Shown here piece after piece: positions 47,021 through 56,113 of a stretch of DNA of 64,000 bases; the first letter of the stretch is position 1, and every line of letters begins with the position of its first letter. The notes under the pieces are model-generated. The model was not told the origin of the DNA. It ran no database searches and was given only the letters and a program-made list of their open reading frames with translations. A program made the position numbers and the translations under genes. This DNA is from Herpetosiphon llansteffanensis (GTDB taxonomy: Bacteria; Chloroflexota; Chloroflexia; Chloroflexales; Herpetosiphonaceae): assembly GCF_003205875.1 (NCBI RefSeq), contig NZ_PUBZ01000087.1, forward strand, positions 1 through 64,000. Reading direction: 5' to 3'.

Positions 47021-47887
47021 TTAGTCGGCTTTGCGTTGCTTTTTGAGCAATTTACGCACTTTTTCTTCTTCGGCAATCACAGCCTCGACTGCTTTGGCAT
47101 CGAGCTTCCCAGCATCAACCAAGGCGTAAGCTCCCGAACGATCGAGCACCAACACGTTATCGTCGTCAAACTCGAACGGCATATCAGCAACCAGCATTTC
47201 GACCACCGCTTTGAGAATCGCAATGCGTGCCCAGCGTTTGTCGTTGGCGGCGACGACCTGCCATGGGGCGTTTTCGCTTGAGGTGCGCGCCAACATCTCA
47301 TCGGTGGCAATCGCATATTCTGGCCATTTTTCGCGATTGCGCCAATCTTCCTCGGTTAATTTCCAGGTTTTAAGCGGATCTTGTTCGCGGTCACGAAAAC
47401 GTTTTTCTTGCTCCTCGCTGGAAATATGCAGGAAAAATTTCAAAATCGAGGTTCGATCGTTATGTAAAATTCGTTCGAAATCGTTGATTTCGCCATAGGC
47501 TTGGCTCCATTCGCGCATCGTTGCAAAGCCCTCAACCCGCTCGACCAGCACGCGGCCATACCATGAGCGATCAAATAACACCATCTGGCCATCGCGCGGC
47601 ATACGGTTCCAGAAGCGCCAAAGATAGTTGTGGGCGCGTTCTTCTGGCGTGGGCGCAGCAATTGGATGCACCACAAAACCGCGTGGATCGAGCGCTTCGG
47701 TCAGGCGTTTGATTGCACCGCCTTTGCCACTCGCATCCCAACCTTCAAAAACCAACACCATGCGATGGCCAATTTGGGTTACGGCACGTTGCAAGCGCAA
47801 CATTTTAAATTGCAATTCGGTAAGTTGGCGCTCGTAGGATTTTTTGCCCAAATGCAGCGATAAATCAACTTGGTCAAGCATTGACAT
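47021..47887 (-). CDS. Polyphosphate kinase 2 family protein
   Basis: 288 aa. Walker A-like GWDASGKGG at 49-57, Walker B/lid region FDRSWYGR at 105-112, and the second basic-acidic segment RDREQDPLKTWKLTEEDW, all typical of PPK2. These enzymes phosphorylate nucleoside mono- or diphosphates with polyphosphate. The single-domain length fits class I or III. ATG 47887 follows AAAGGAG by 6 nt. The subclass (ADP, GDP or AMP as acceptor) is not decided. Confidence 0.92.
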   Translation of the reverse strand: MSMLDQVDLSLHLGKKSYERQLTELQFKMLRLQRAVTQIGHRMVLVFEGWDASGKGGAIKRLTEALDPRGFVVHPIAAPTPEERAHNYLWRFWNRMPRDGQMVLFDRSWYGRVLVERVEGFATMREWSQAYGEINDFERILHNDRTSILKFFLHISSEEQEKRFRDREQDPLKTWKLTEEDWRNREKWPEYAIATDEMLARTSSENAPWQVVAANDKRWARIAILKAVVEMLVADMPFEFDDDNVLVLDRSGAYALVDAGKLDAKAVEAVIAEEEKVRKLLKKQRKAD

Positions 47888-47904
47888 GAAACGCTCCTTT
47901 AAAT

Positions 47905-47932
47905 GCAAAACGCCCCGCAACTACGGAGCGTT
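47905..47932 (-). terminator. Terminator of the ArsR-family regulator gene
   Basis: Stem AACGC-c-CCG / CGG-a-GCGTT with one mismatch, followed on the minus strand by TTTTGCATTT. It lies 11 nt after the regulator's stop codon and just upstream of the PPK2 gene. Confidence 0.6.
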
Positions 47933-47943
47933 GGCGCGAATGC

Positions 47944-49023
47944 TTAGACAAATTCACGTAAGCGAGCTGAAATCTCCTCAATCCGTTGGCGATTGATTGA
48001 ATAATATTTTGCGCCTTTATCGCGCCGAACATTCAGCACACCAGATGTTTCCATCAGCTTCAAATGGCGCGAAACCGCCGATTGATGAATATCGAGCAAG
48101 TTGACAATTTCTTGGGCATATAATTCACGCCCATGCAACAAGGTCATAATTTGCAGGCGAGTTTTATCGGCCAAGGCCGCTAATGGTTGATAGAGGCTTT
48201 GAGTCCGTTCGGTTTGCTCGTCGCCTTCTGCAGGCGTAGTACTGCTATTATAAAACACAGTTAATAGTGAATTATTGAAGAGAAATGACAAATATGGCCC
48301 GATATATTGTGATGGAACAAAACGCACGGTACTAATTGTGCCAAGTCGTTCATGAATATGGTCTGGCAAGCGCCGCCCAGTTACGCCAGCAAATAAATCG
48401 CGAAAGTTAACGCTATATTGATGGGTGCGATGATAATGAGCATTACGTTCGCGACGGGCTTGTTGTAATTCATATTGCTCGCGATAAATGCGATCCCAGA
48501 AGCGCTGAATTGTTGAAACCAATAAATCGCGCCATTCGGTTGGCTGTTGCAACAATTCGATCAATTCTTCGGTATCAACCGGAAACTGCATTTTAGCCAA
48601 TAATTCTTCTAATTGCTCTTGATCGGCAATAATTTCTGCTGGCGTGTGCAATAATTCTACATCAGCATTGGCGGCGGTACGTTGCACAATTTTATGCACA
48701 ATTGCTGCACATTCTTGGGCCGAAAGCGCCTTGAGATCGTCGATCAAGCCATTAAAATCGTCGTGGCCAGCAGCACCTGGGGCTAAAAGTTGACCAGCCA
48801 CCGTTTCAACCACAACATAGGGATAAACGCCCAAGCGCATTGCAAGCTGAATATCGTGGCGTAAGCGTGGGGGCACACTCGCAGCAGCTTCAACCAGCCA
48901 AGCATCCAAGCCCTCAAAATCATGAACAATCCCAATCAGACCCATTGTCGAAAGCAGATCCAACCCAAGTGATGGGACAAAATCAACTTTAAATGCCGGT
49001 TGAGCGCGAACGAGTTCAGTCAT
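47944..49023 (-). CDS. ArsR-family transcriptional regulator with large N-terminal domain
   Basis: 359 aa. The C-terminal 85 residues are an ArsR winged helix: YQPLAALADKTRLQIMTLL, then AQEIVNLLDIHQSAVSRHLK and a wing with DKGAKYYS. The first 250 residues form a helical domain of the DUF5937-like kind, found in long ArsR-type regulators. No metal-binding Cys motif (CxC) is evident, so the ligand is not a thiophilic metal by the usual site. ATG 49023 is preferred, with AGGAG 9 nt upstream (ATG 49029 leaves only 3 nt). Target unknown. Confidence 0.82.
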   Translation of the reverse strand: MTELVRAQPAFKVDFVPSLGLDLLSTMGLIGIVHDFEGLDAWLVEAAASVPPRLRHDIQLAMRLGVYPYVVVETVAGQLLAPGAAGHDDFNGLIDDLKALSAQECAAIVHKIVQRTAANADVELLHTPAEIIADQEQLEELLAKMQFPVDTEELIELLQQPTEWRDLLVSTIQRFWDRIYREQYELQQARRERNAHYHRTHQYSVNFRDLFAGVTGRRLPDHIHERLGTISTVRFVPSQYIGPYLSFLFNNSLLTVFYNSSTTPAEGDEQTERTQSLYQPLAALADKTRLQIMTLLHGRELYAQEIVNLLDIHQSAVSRHLKLMETSGVLNVRRDKGAKYYSINRQRIEEISARLREFV

Positions 49024-49361
49024 AGCCATCGACTCCTACTTTTAAGATGCGTTCCCACCATTTGGGGTGATAGAGCTAGCGGATCAATCCCTGCACGAGG
49101 GACACAATACGCCCCCGCATTCGACAACGCGCTGAAAGATGGGTTATGCAGGCTTGTACATTTTAGCATATTCTGGCTAACTTCGGCTAACAGCGGCAAA
49201 AGCTTAACCGAATGCTGCTATTTTGGGGGAAGCATTGGACGAATTTCCTCACCCTAGCCCTGTTATTGACCCAAATCATGGCAAAATTCACCCCTCGTTC
49301 GTGGGACAGAAGCGGGATTTGGATGCGGCAGGCCGAAGAAGCTTGATTAATGCGCAGGGAT

Positions 49362-50906
49362 TTAGCGCAATGCTGCTTGCATGCCTGCGGCCAACGTTTG
49401 ATAGATGGCAATCTGGCCAAAATCGATATTGGCAGCCACAATTTCTTCGGCAATCGCCGGGTTGGCCCCTGTTAGCAACAAGCGTGCACCCAATAATTGC
49501 ACTGCCTGAGCCGTTTGGCCAAGCGCAATTGCTGCTTGTTGCTCAAGCTGCGAAACGCCAGTTACATCGAGGATAACGCTCCGCGCGCGATGGGTTTCAA
49601 TGCCTTGCAAAATTGTGGTTTGCAAACGCTCGGCCCGCGCCAGATCAATTTGGCCAATTAACGGCATGGCCAATACCTCGCGGGAAACCGGAATTAATGG
49701 CAAGGCTTGTTCAGCCAAGGTTTGCTCTTGCAGTTCGAGCAAGGCTGCTTGAGTTTGCAATTGGCTTTGTTGATTGTCGAGCATTTCTGCTTGCAAGGTG
49801 CTGCGCTTGGCTTCGGCGGCCAATTGTTCGCGCTGCGCCACAGCCAAGGAATCAAGCGCTTGGTTAACAGTTTTGGCCAAGAGGCCTAATTCATCGGGGC
49901 TGGCAAAATTAATGTGTTGCTGATTGGGCTGGCTAGGATCGATCTGGCGCAAATCGCCAACAATTGAGGTTAATGGGTGGAAAATAAAGCGTCGCAATGC
50001 CCAAAATAGGCTGAGCAAGCCCAAACAACCTGCAATCCCCACTGCGCTGGCAATCAGCCAAAAGGTGCGTTGGCCTTGAATGTAAATCGTGCGTGGCAAC
50101 GCCAAGGTTGCAACCAACAATGGCTGATTATCGATCGCAGGAAAGACCACAAAGCCTTCGAGCGTATTCTCGTTGAAGGCCCGCGAAACCAAGCGCTGAT
50201 CGTTAGCTAGCTCGCTCACCAGCTGCTGACGGTTGGGCGCTAATAAGCGATAATCGTTCAATTGAACTGGTAAGAGCGTTTGATAATTAATCCGATCAAC
50301 GACCTGTTGATCAACCAAACGCCCATAAATTAATGTGCCACGAGCTGGGCCTTGGCCTTCGTTGGTGATAATTGGGCGGGCAGCTAAAAGCCATAATTTG
50401 GTGCCAGCTCGTACTACGCTGGTCTTGCCTTGATCAAGGCGGGGATGTTGGAGCAATTGCGGATAGAAATTATTAATATCAAAAAACTCAAACGGCACAG
50501 CAACTGGCTTGGCTTGCTGGGGATCATAGGTTTTGGCAAAAACGATCGTGCCATTTTGATCGGTGTAGAGGATTGCTTGAATGTTATACAACTGAAAAAC
50601 ATCATCATTGGTATTTTCGGCGATATAGCTTGGGGTGCGTTGATTGATAAAATTATACGATTCGTCCCACGTTGCCATCGACAAAACCAGCGCATCGATT
50701 TGGGTTAGCTCAGCGTTAATCGCGCGCCGAACCCGTTCGAGGTGGTTTTGCATTTCCTGTTGTTCAGCGAACAGGCTCGAACTATTGACAATATAGCGTA
50801 GCGGAATCAACAAAATCAGCACCACAATCAGCATAATGCCTAATAAGGCAAGGCTAATTTTGCCACGTACACTTTTATGCACATACTGTTGATAGGCTAA
50901 TTTCAT
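49362..50906 (-). CDS. CHASE4-HAMP-STAS membrane sensor (RsbR-like)
   Basis: 514 aa. Transmembrane helix (about 18-40), extracytoplasmic CHASE4 domain with LVLSMATWDESYNF (about 60-250), second helix (about 285-305), HAMP (FIFHPLTSIVGDL, about 312-365), coiled coil, and an RsbR-type STAS domain (about 405-514) with PLIGQIDLARAERL and ILDVTGVSQLE, where the Thr sits at the family's phosphorylation position. It lacks kinase, cyclase or methyl-acceptor output, so signalling probably runs through a stressosome-like partner switch. No sigma-factor regulator gene is adjacent. Confidence 0.87.
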   Translation of the reverse strand: MKLAYQQYVHKSVRGKISLALLGIMLIVVLILLIPLRYIVNSSSLFAEQQEMQNHLERVRRAINAELTQIDALVLSMATWDESYNFINQRTPSYIAENTNDDVFQLYNIQAILYTDQNGTIVFAKTYDPQQAKPVAVPFEFFDINNFYPQLLQHPRLDQGKTSVVRAGTKLWLLAARPIITNEGQGPARGTLIYGRLVDQQVVDRINYQTLLPVQLNDYRLLAPNRQQLVSELANDQRLVSRAFNENTLEGFVVFPAIDNQPLLVATLALPRTIYIQGQRTFWLIASAVGIAGCLGLLSLFWALRRFIFHPLTSIVGDLRQIDPSQPNQQHINFASPDELGLLAKTVNQALDSLAVAQREQLAAEAKRSTLQAEMLDNQQSQLQTQAALLELQEQTLAEQALPLIPVSREVLAMPLIGQIDLARAERLQTTILQGIETHRARSVILDVTGVSQLEQQAAIALGQTAQAVQLLGARLLLTGANPAIAEEIVAANIDFGQIAIYQTLAAGMQAALR

Positions 50907-51148
50907 CGTTGAATGTCCTTATACCAGTATTGGTTATGCTGCAAGCTGAAACGAAAAAGCTGTGCTACGCAGAAGATTGAGCCTCATCCAACCAACTATA
51001 CAGCTGATTAAAGCCACGGTTGTGGTGAGCAATATCACCCGAAAGTAACTATTTACAGCTAGGACTTTATGGTATACAACAAGATCAAGAGTATCAATCC
51101 TTGGCAGCGCGTTTCTTGAATGCGCTTGATTGATAGTAGGAGCAAGCT

Positions 51149-51544
51149 ATGCACATTTTAATTGTCGATGACGACCAAGACAACCGCACCATCCTCACAA
51201 CCCGCTTGCAACGACGGGGTTTTAAGATTAATACCGCGAAAACAGGCATTGAAGGCTTGATGCTGGCTTTGCAATTAAAGCCTGATTTAATTTTGATGGA
51301 TATGTCGATGCCCGAACTGCATGGGTGGGGTGCGACCGCTCAACTCAAAGCCTCACCGCAAACCCGCTCGATTCCGGTTATTGCCATTACTGCCTACAAC
51401 TTAGCTGGTGACCGTGAACGCTGCATGGCGGTTGGTTGCGATGCCTATGTTGAAAAACCGATTGATTTTGCCTATTTGCTGTCAACGATTCAGCTTGTAG
51501 CCGAACGGCATAAGCTTGCCTTTGAGATCAAGCTTGGTGGATAA
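51149..51544 (+). CDS. CheY-like single-domain response regulator
   Basis: 131 aa, a receiver domain only: acidic residues D7-D9, phosphoacceptor D51 in LILMDMSMPE, Thr in ITAYN and Lys in VEKPID. AGGAGCAAGCT precedes the ATG. Divergent from the CHASE4-STAS sensor gene, with 242 bp between them, so a functional link is possible. No output domain; acts by protein contact. Confidence 0.9.
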   Translation: MHILIVDDDQDNRTILTTRLQRRGFKINTAKTGIEGLMLALQLKPDLILMDMSMPELHGWGATAQLKASPQTRSIPVIAITAYNLAGDRERCMAVGCDAYVEKPIDFAYLLSTIQLVAERHKLAFEIKLGG

Positions 51545-51709
51545 AGCGCTAGCCATCAACCCAAAGTATAGCAAATAGTAAGCGAAAAAATAGTAAGCGA
51601 CCAGCCAACGCTCAATTTGTGTACCGCAGATTATACACCGTTCTCGCCTCGTTTTTGCTTCTTCCCGCTCTATGGATTTGATTCGTGCCTCTCGCCAGCT
51701 GCTAAGCAG

Positions 51710-51742
51710 GCGAGCAAGGGGTATTTGTATGCCCTTGCTCGC
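51710..51742 (-). terminator. Hairpin after the 674-aa lamin-tail protein gene
   Basis: Perfect 11-bp stem GCGAGCAAGGG / CCCTTGCTCGC with an 11-nt loop, 29 nt after the minus-strand stop codon. No U tract follows, so it may protect the 3' end rather than terminate. Confidence 0.5.
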
Positions 51743-51771
51743 ATTGAGAACCTCAGTTAATTAACCGAGCC

Positions 51772-53796
51772 TTATTTGGTGGTCCAAGGCAAGTAGACTT
51801 TGTATTGTGTTGGAATCGCGGTATTGGTTGCTGTTGGAACCAAGGTCGCGGTTGGAGTATTGGTTGGCGTTTGGGTCGCAGTGCTGGTTGGCGTATTGGT
51901 TGCAGTTGGCGAAGCAGGCGTAACCGTCACCGTCACTGTAATGGTTGGGGTAGCGGTTTGGGTCTGCGTTGCGGTTGGCGAAGCAGGCGTAACCGTCACC
52001 GTCACCGTAATGGTTGGGGTTGCCGTTTGGGTCGCCGTTGGTTCATCGGTTGCCGTTGGGCTTGGTGTCACCGTATCGGTCGCCGTTGGCGCTACCGTGG
52101 CGGTTGCGGTTGGTTCGTCGGTCGCCGTTGGGCTTGGTGTCACCGTATCGGTCGCCGTTGGTGCTACCGTGGCAGTTGCGGTTGGTTCGTCGGTCGCCGT
52201 TGGTGCTACCGTGGCGGTTTCGGTTGGTTCGTTAGTTGCGGTTGGACTTGGTGTCACCACCGTATCGGTCGCCGTTGGCGCTACCGTGGCGGTGGCGGTT
52301 GGACTTGGTGTCACCGTATCGGTCGCCGTTGGCGCTACCGTGGCGGTGGCGGTTGGTTCGTTGGTCGCCGTTTGACTTGGCGTAGCCGTATCGGTTGCGG
52401 TTGGCACAACAACCGTATTAGTTGGTGTTTCGGTTGGCGTGTTTGTAGGCGTATTCGTTGGCGTAGCGGTTGGGTTTGCAGCCAACACGGTATAAGTATA
52501 ATCATCGGGATCGTTGTTAAAGCCTCGAACGTGCTGGCCAAGCGGATTCACATATTGACCATTTGTTTGTTTCAAATAGGCTGCTGATCCGCCATCTTGT
52601 ACCATTACACGGTAGTAAATCGTTGTGCCAGCTGCTTGGGCGGGAATGCTGGCCTGCCACAAATCGTAGCTATGGCTTGATTGATTGCGAAAACTTGCAG
52701 TCAGCGATTTGCTGCGCGTCATTGGAATAGTGGTTGAATTCGCTCCATCCCAATAGCGGAGACTGGCATTTTGCACATCGAGCGCATCGGTTAATGCAGA
52801 AATCGTCACCGCAGTGGTTTCATTGATTGTGCCAGCAACGCCGTGCACAAAGCTGTAGCTTTCGCCGGGCACAAGCTCGGTTTGGGGATTTGCGCTCGTT
52901 GCACTGTGATAGAGATAATCCCACAAAATATTGTTATCGCCACCAAGCACTGGCGTACTGGTTGCGGTCGGCAGTTCAGTTGCTGTAGCAGTATTGGTTG
53001 CAGTATTCGTTGGCGTGTTGGTTGGTGTATTGGTTGGTGTATTAGTAGGGGTGTTGGTAGCGGTGTTGGTTGGGGTATTGGTTGCTACTGAACAACTCAA
53101 GGTTGGGCTAGCACTATTGCGTGGGTTTGGGGCAACCGCAGTAAATTCGCCAGCATTATTATCTGCATCAACACATGGATTGGTGCGAATAACGCTGGTG
53201 GTTGCGCTTGGGGCAGGCGTTGGCCCGCTCCCCTCAAAGTAATTTGCAGTGGTACCAAAACCAATTAAATCGATAATCTGTGCTTGTTGGGCAGCATCAC
53301 AAGGTGTAGAACCACCATTACAAGCTAAACCGGCTGTAGTATTAGCAATAATAACTTTCCCAGCTGTACCAGACATATTAATATTGCTTGCTGAAGCATC
53401 AGCAGTCGGGAGCGCAGCACCAACCGCACCTCCGCTAGCCAATCGTACTAAAAAGTACTCGCCAGGCTGAATTGATACATTAGGCAGTGTCATAACATTA
53501 GTGCTGAAATTCCCTGTACCACTCGCTGATGTATATTGGATCGACCAGCCATTCAGCGAAGCTGCCACTGAACCCCGATTGAATAGTTCTACAAAATCAT
53601 GGGTATAGGTAGCACCAGTGTTACCACCACCGCCATAAACTTGGCTAATCACCACGCCATTTGAGGCGGCGAAGGCTGGCTGAGCGCCTGCCTGTGGCAG
53701 CATCCATGCCATCAAGCCGACCAAGAAAACACTTAACAATGAGCCAATTCGGGCACGATCTACAGTCAATAACGACCGCAATGAGCGCAATTGCAT
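51772..53796 (-). CDS. Secreted lamin-tail-domain protein with long Thr/Pro-rich repeats
   Basis: 674 aa. Signal peptide (to about residue 42, AQPAFA), lamin-tail domain (about 44-240) with [11 protein letters not shown] and [10 protein letters not shown], a Thr/Pro linker, a beta-rich domain opening [10 protein letters not shown] (about 285-445) that resembles domains before GH13 enzymes, a long (T/P/A/V/S) low-complexity region with 24-residue repeats, and the terminus [13 protein letters not shown] 53796 follows GAGGAG by 7 nt. Lamin-tail domains often mark secreted nucleases or surface proteins; no catalytic domain is seen here. A surface or matrix protein is likely. Confidence 0.83.
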   Translation of the reverse strand: MQLRSLRSLLTVDRARIGSLLSVFLVGLMAWMLPQAGAQPAFAASNGVVISQVYGGGGNTGATYTHDFVELFNRGSVAASLNGWSIQYTSASGTGNFSTNVMTLPNVSIQPGEYFLVRLASGGAVGAALPTADASASNINMSGTAGKVIIANTTAGLACNGGSTPCDAAQQAQIIDLIGFGTTANYFEGSGPTPAPSATTSVIRTNPCVDADNNAGEFTAVAPNPRNSASPTLSCSVATNTPTNTATNTPTNTPTNTPTNTPTNTATNTATATELPTATSTPVLGGDNNILWDYLYHSATSANPQTELVPGESYSFVHGVAGTINETTAVTISALTDALDVQNASLRYWDGANSTTIPMTRSKSLTASFRNQSSHSYDLWQASIPAQAAGTTIYYRVMVQDGGSAAYLKQTNGQYVNPLGQHVRGFNNDPDDYTYTVLAANPTATPTNTPTNTPTETPTNTVVVPTATDTATPSQTATNEPTATATVAPTATDTVTPSPTATATVAPTATDTVVTPSPTATNEPTETATVAPTATDEPTATATVAPTATDTVTPSPTATDEPTATATVAPTATDTVTPSPTATDEPTATQTATPTITVTVTVTPASPTATQTQTATPTITVTVTVTPASPTATNTPTSTATQTPTNTPTATLVPTATNTAIPTQYKVYLPWTTK
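51830..52420 (-). repeat. 72-bp and related tandem repeats inside the lamin-tail protein gene
   Basis: GTCACCGTATCGG starts recur at 52067 and 52139 (72-bp period) and with insertions at about 52253 and 52310; a second repeat with AACCGTCACCGTCAC lies at 51920-52015. Each 72-bp unit encodes 24 residues rich in T, P, A and V. Length polymorphism and misassembly are likely here. Confidence 0.8.
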
Positions 53797-53975
53797 ACCA
53801 ATACTCCTCAGCAAGAACCATATGTGGCGAGAACGGAAGGGTCATCTGCGATCTTGCCACGCAGCCTAGCCCCACGTCAATGCTATTTAGTCCTATCCAT
53901 GGCTAGTTCTAGGTGCGATTGAAATGGTGTTTTAGTTGGTGAGATTGCTGCGGTGCCTCTGCTGGAGCGGGATGT

Positions 53976-53995
53976 AGGGGAGTTGTAGCTCCCCT
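53976..53995. terminator. Small hairpin downstream of gamma-glutamyltransferase gene
   Basis: AGGGGAG / CTCCCCT with a 6-nt loop, about 35 nt beyond the minus-strand stop codon at 54031. No U tract on the minus strand, so a weak candidate. Confidence 0.3.
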
Positions 53996-54030
53996 GACTT
54001 TTCATGCTTAATTTGTGGTGAACATGCCAA

Positions 54031-55635
54031 TTAAAAGCCTAAGGCACAGCCATCGGCGCGCATATCACTGCCGCCCATCAATGAGCCATTGGGTAAGCGC
54101 CAGATAATTTGGCCACGCCCAAACATGCCACCTTCTGCATGAATTTCGACCTCGTGGCCCATTGCGCGCAGGCCTTCAGCAATAAACTGGGGCACGCCAT
54201 ACTCAAGAAACACTTTGCGCCCAGCGCCAACTTGCCAACGCGGGGCATCAAGGCTGGCTTGCGGATTAAGCTGCCAATCAACCCGGTTAAGAATCATTTG
54301 GGCATGGCCTTGGGGTTGCATCGCGCCGCCCATCACGCCAAATGGCCCAACCGCCTCGCCATCGCGGGTCAAAAACGAGGGAATAATCGTGTGGAATGGA
54401 CGTTTATTGGGGGCCAAAACGTTGGGATGTTGGGGGTCAAGCGAAAAATTTGCCCCGCGATTTTGCAACGCAATTCCGGTTTCGGGCACAACCACGCCGG
54501 AGCCAAAACCCATGTAATTGGATTGAATAAAGCTGACCATCATGCCATCGCCATCAACTGCACACAGATAGACTGTGCCACCTTGGGGTAATTCACCATG
54601 CTGCGGCTCGATCGCGTAGTCGCCAATCAGGCTGCGGCGGCTAGCTGCGTAGCGTTTGGAAAGCAAGGCATTGGTTGGCACCTCGACATGCGCGGGGTCG
54701 GCAATGTAGCGATGGGCATCAGCAAAGGCCAATTTCATGGCCTCGATTTGCAAATGATACGATTGAATCGTGTCGCGGGCAGAGTGGCTCATATCAAAGC
54801 CTTCTAAAATGTTCAAGGCCATCAGCGCCGCCAAGCCTTGGCCATTCGGCGGAATCTCCCACACTTGGTAGCCGCGATAGCTCGTTTTGATTGGCTCGAC
54901 CCATGTGCTGGTGTGCTGGGCTAAATCGTTCGCGCTGATAAAACCGCCAGTTTTCTGCGCCCATTCGACAATCTGCGCTGCCAACTCGCCTTGATAAAAA
55001 TCATCGGCTCCGGTTTGGGCGATACGGCGCAAGGTGCGGGCTTGGCGACGCGAACGCCACATATCGCCAGTGCTTGGCGCACGCCCACGATACGAAAAGG
55101 TGTTGAGCCAAGCGCTAGTCGCGGGGTCAGTCATGGCTTCGTAGCGGCGCAAAGCACTGTTCCAATAGTGCGAAACGATTGGCGTAACCGCAAACCCATC
55201 TTCAGCTGCACTAATCGCTGGCATCAAGACTTCTTCAAAATCCAAGCGGCCAAAGCGTTGATGCAGATCGCGCCATGCACGCGGCGCACCAGGCACGGTA
55301 ACGCTGGGCCAACCATAGGCTGGCATTGTTTGATGGCCTGCTTGGAGCATTGTTTCAAGGCTGATGGCTTGCGGCGCACGCCCAGAACCATTCAGCCCAT
55401 GCAAGCTCCGACCATCCCACACCAACGCAAAGGCATCGCTACCAATCCCGTTCGAGGTTGGTTCGACAACGGTGAGCATTGCAGCCGCAGCAATCGCTGC
55501 ATCAACCGCGTTGCCACCTCGTTCAAGCATCGATAAGCCTGCCAAAACCGCCTGTGGTTGACTGGTCGCCACCATTGAGCGCCGCGCAATTGCTGGCAAG
55601 CGCCGTGAGCTATAGGGTAAATCAATCAACTTCAT
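54031..55635 (-). CDS. ggt: Gamma-glutamyltransferase (Ntn hydrolase)
   Basis: 534 aa. Self-processing enzyme that cleaves gamma-glutamyl bonds (glutathione and related peptides). The large-subunit start MVATSQPQAVLAGLSMLERGGNAVDAA is typical. The processing-site nucleophile Thr lies near residue 350 in GGTVYLCAVDGDG, followed by IQSNYMGFGSG and the oxyanion region GVMGGAMQPQGH. There is no signal peptide, so it is probably cytoplasmic, as in many GGT-like proteins (YwrD type). Monocistronic. The family is secure; glutathione as substrate is not. Confidence 0.9.
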   Translation of the reverse strand: MKLIDLPYSSRRLPAIARRSMVATSQPQAVLAGLSMLERGGNAVDAAIAAAAMLTVVEPTSNGIGSDAFALVWDGRSLHGLNGSGRAPQAISLETMLQAGHQTMPAYGWPSVTVPGAPRAWRDLHQRFGRLDFEEVLMPAISAAEDGFAVTPIVSHYWNSALRRYEAMTDPATSAWLNTFSYRGRAPSTGDMWRSRRQARTLRRIAQTGADDFYQGELAAQIVEWAQKTGGFISANDLAQHTSTWVEPIKTSYRGYQVWEIPPNGQGLAALMALNILEGFDMSHSARDTIQSYHLQIEAMKLAFADAHRYIADPAHVEVPTNALLSKRYAASRRSLIGDYAIEPQHGELPQGGTVYLCAVDGDGMMVSFIQSNYMGFGSGVVVPETGIALQNRGANFSLDPQHPNVLAPNKRPFHTIIPSFLTRDGEAVGPFGVMGGAMQPQGHAQMILNRVDWQLNPQASLDAPRWQVGAGRKVFLEYGVPQFIAEGLRAMGHEVEIHAEGGMFGRGQIIWRLPNGSLMGGSDMRADGCALGF

Positions 55636-55703
55636 TGGAATGTTGCCCTCAGCTACTAAATCAATACGTTCCCTCGATCTTCCTTACAAGGATTCGGTTT
55701 TAA

Positions 55704-55816
55704 GATCCCCTCACCCCATCCCCTCTCCCGTGCGCGGGCGAGGGGCTTTTTCACCCAGATCGCTGGGAAACCATGGTTGGCTCCCCCTCGCCTGCGGTTC
55801 AGTGGGAGCGGGAGCT
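55704..55816 (+). repeat. GC-rich hairpin repeat, copy E1
   Basis: Left end GATCCCCTCACCCCATCCCC, middle TTCACCCAGATCGCTGGGAAACC, and a right half with CAGTGGGAGCGGGAGC. It is followed at once by a second copy sharing the same middle sequence, so the two arose by tandem duplication or repeated insertion. Confidence 0.8.
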
Positions 55817-55836
55817 CTTCCAAGGATAGGTGTTAA

Positions 55837-55960
55837 GATCCCCTCACCCCAACCCCTCTCCCGTGCGCGGGCGAGGGGCTTTTTCACCCAGATCGCTGGG
55901 AAGCCATGGTCGACTCCCCCTCGCCCACGTCCAGTGGGAGAGGGGGCTGGGGGGTGAGGG
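55837..55960 (+). repeat. GC-rich hairpin repeat, copy E2
   Basis: Complete copy, GATCCCCTCACCCCAACCCC to GGCTGGGGGGTGAGGG, with the same middle sequence as copy E1 (TTCACCCAGATCGCTGGGAAGCC). Short open frames crossing E1 and E2 are not genes. Confidence 0.85.
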
Positions 55961-56113
55961 AATGCTCCATGCCACCATCCCTTGTAGGGCTTTAATCCCC
56001 TGCACCCTTAAAGCACATCCAGCGCCAAATTAGTATTTGTTACTTAAATCAAATTTCAAAAAACGAGGAAGCGTTGATAGCGACTATAGCAGAATCTTAA
56101 CCAATTCAAAAGC

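Noticed and set aside
51800..52587. Long plus-strand frames (191 and 260 aa) opposite the lamin-tail gene
   Set aside because: Created by the multiple-of-three tandem repeats encoding the Thr/Pro linker; the minus-strand frame has signal peptide, domains and ribosome-binding site.
55640..56033. Frames with RSPHP and RGRGAFSPRSLG segments
   Set aside because: They are translations of the GC-rich hairpin repeats E1 and E2, identical in both copies.
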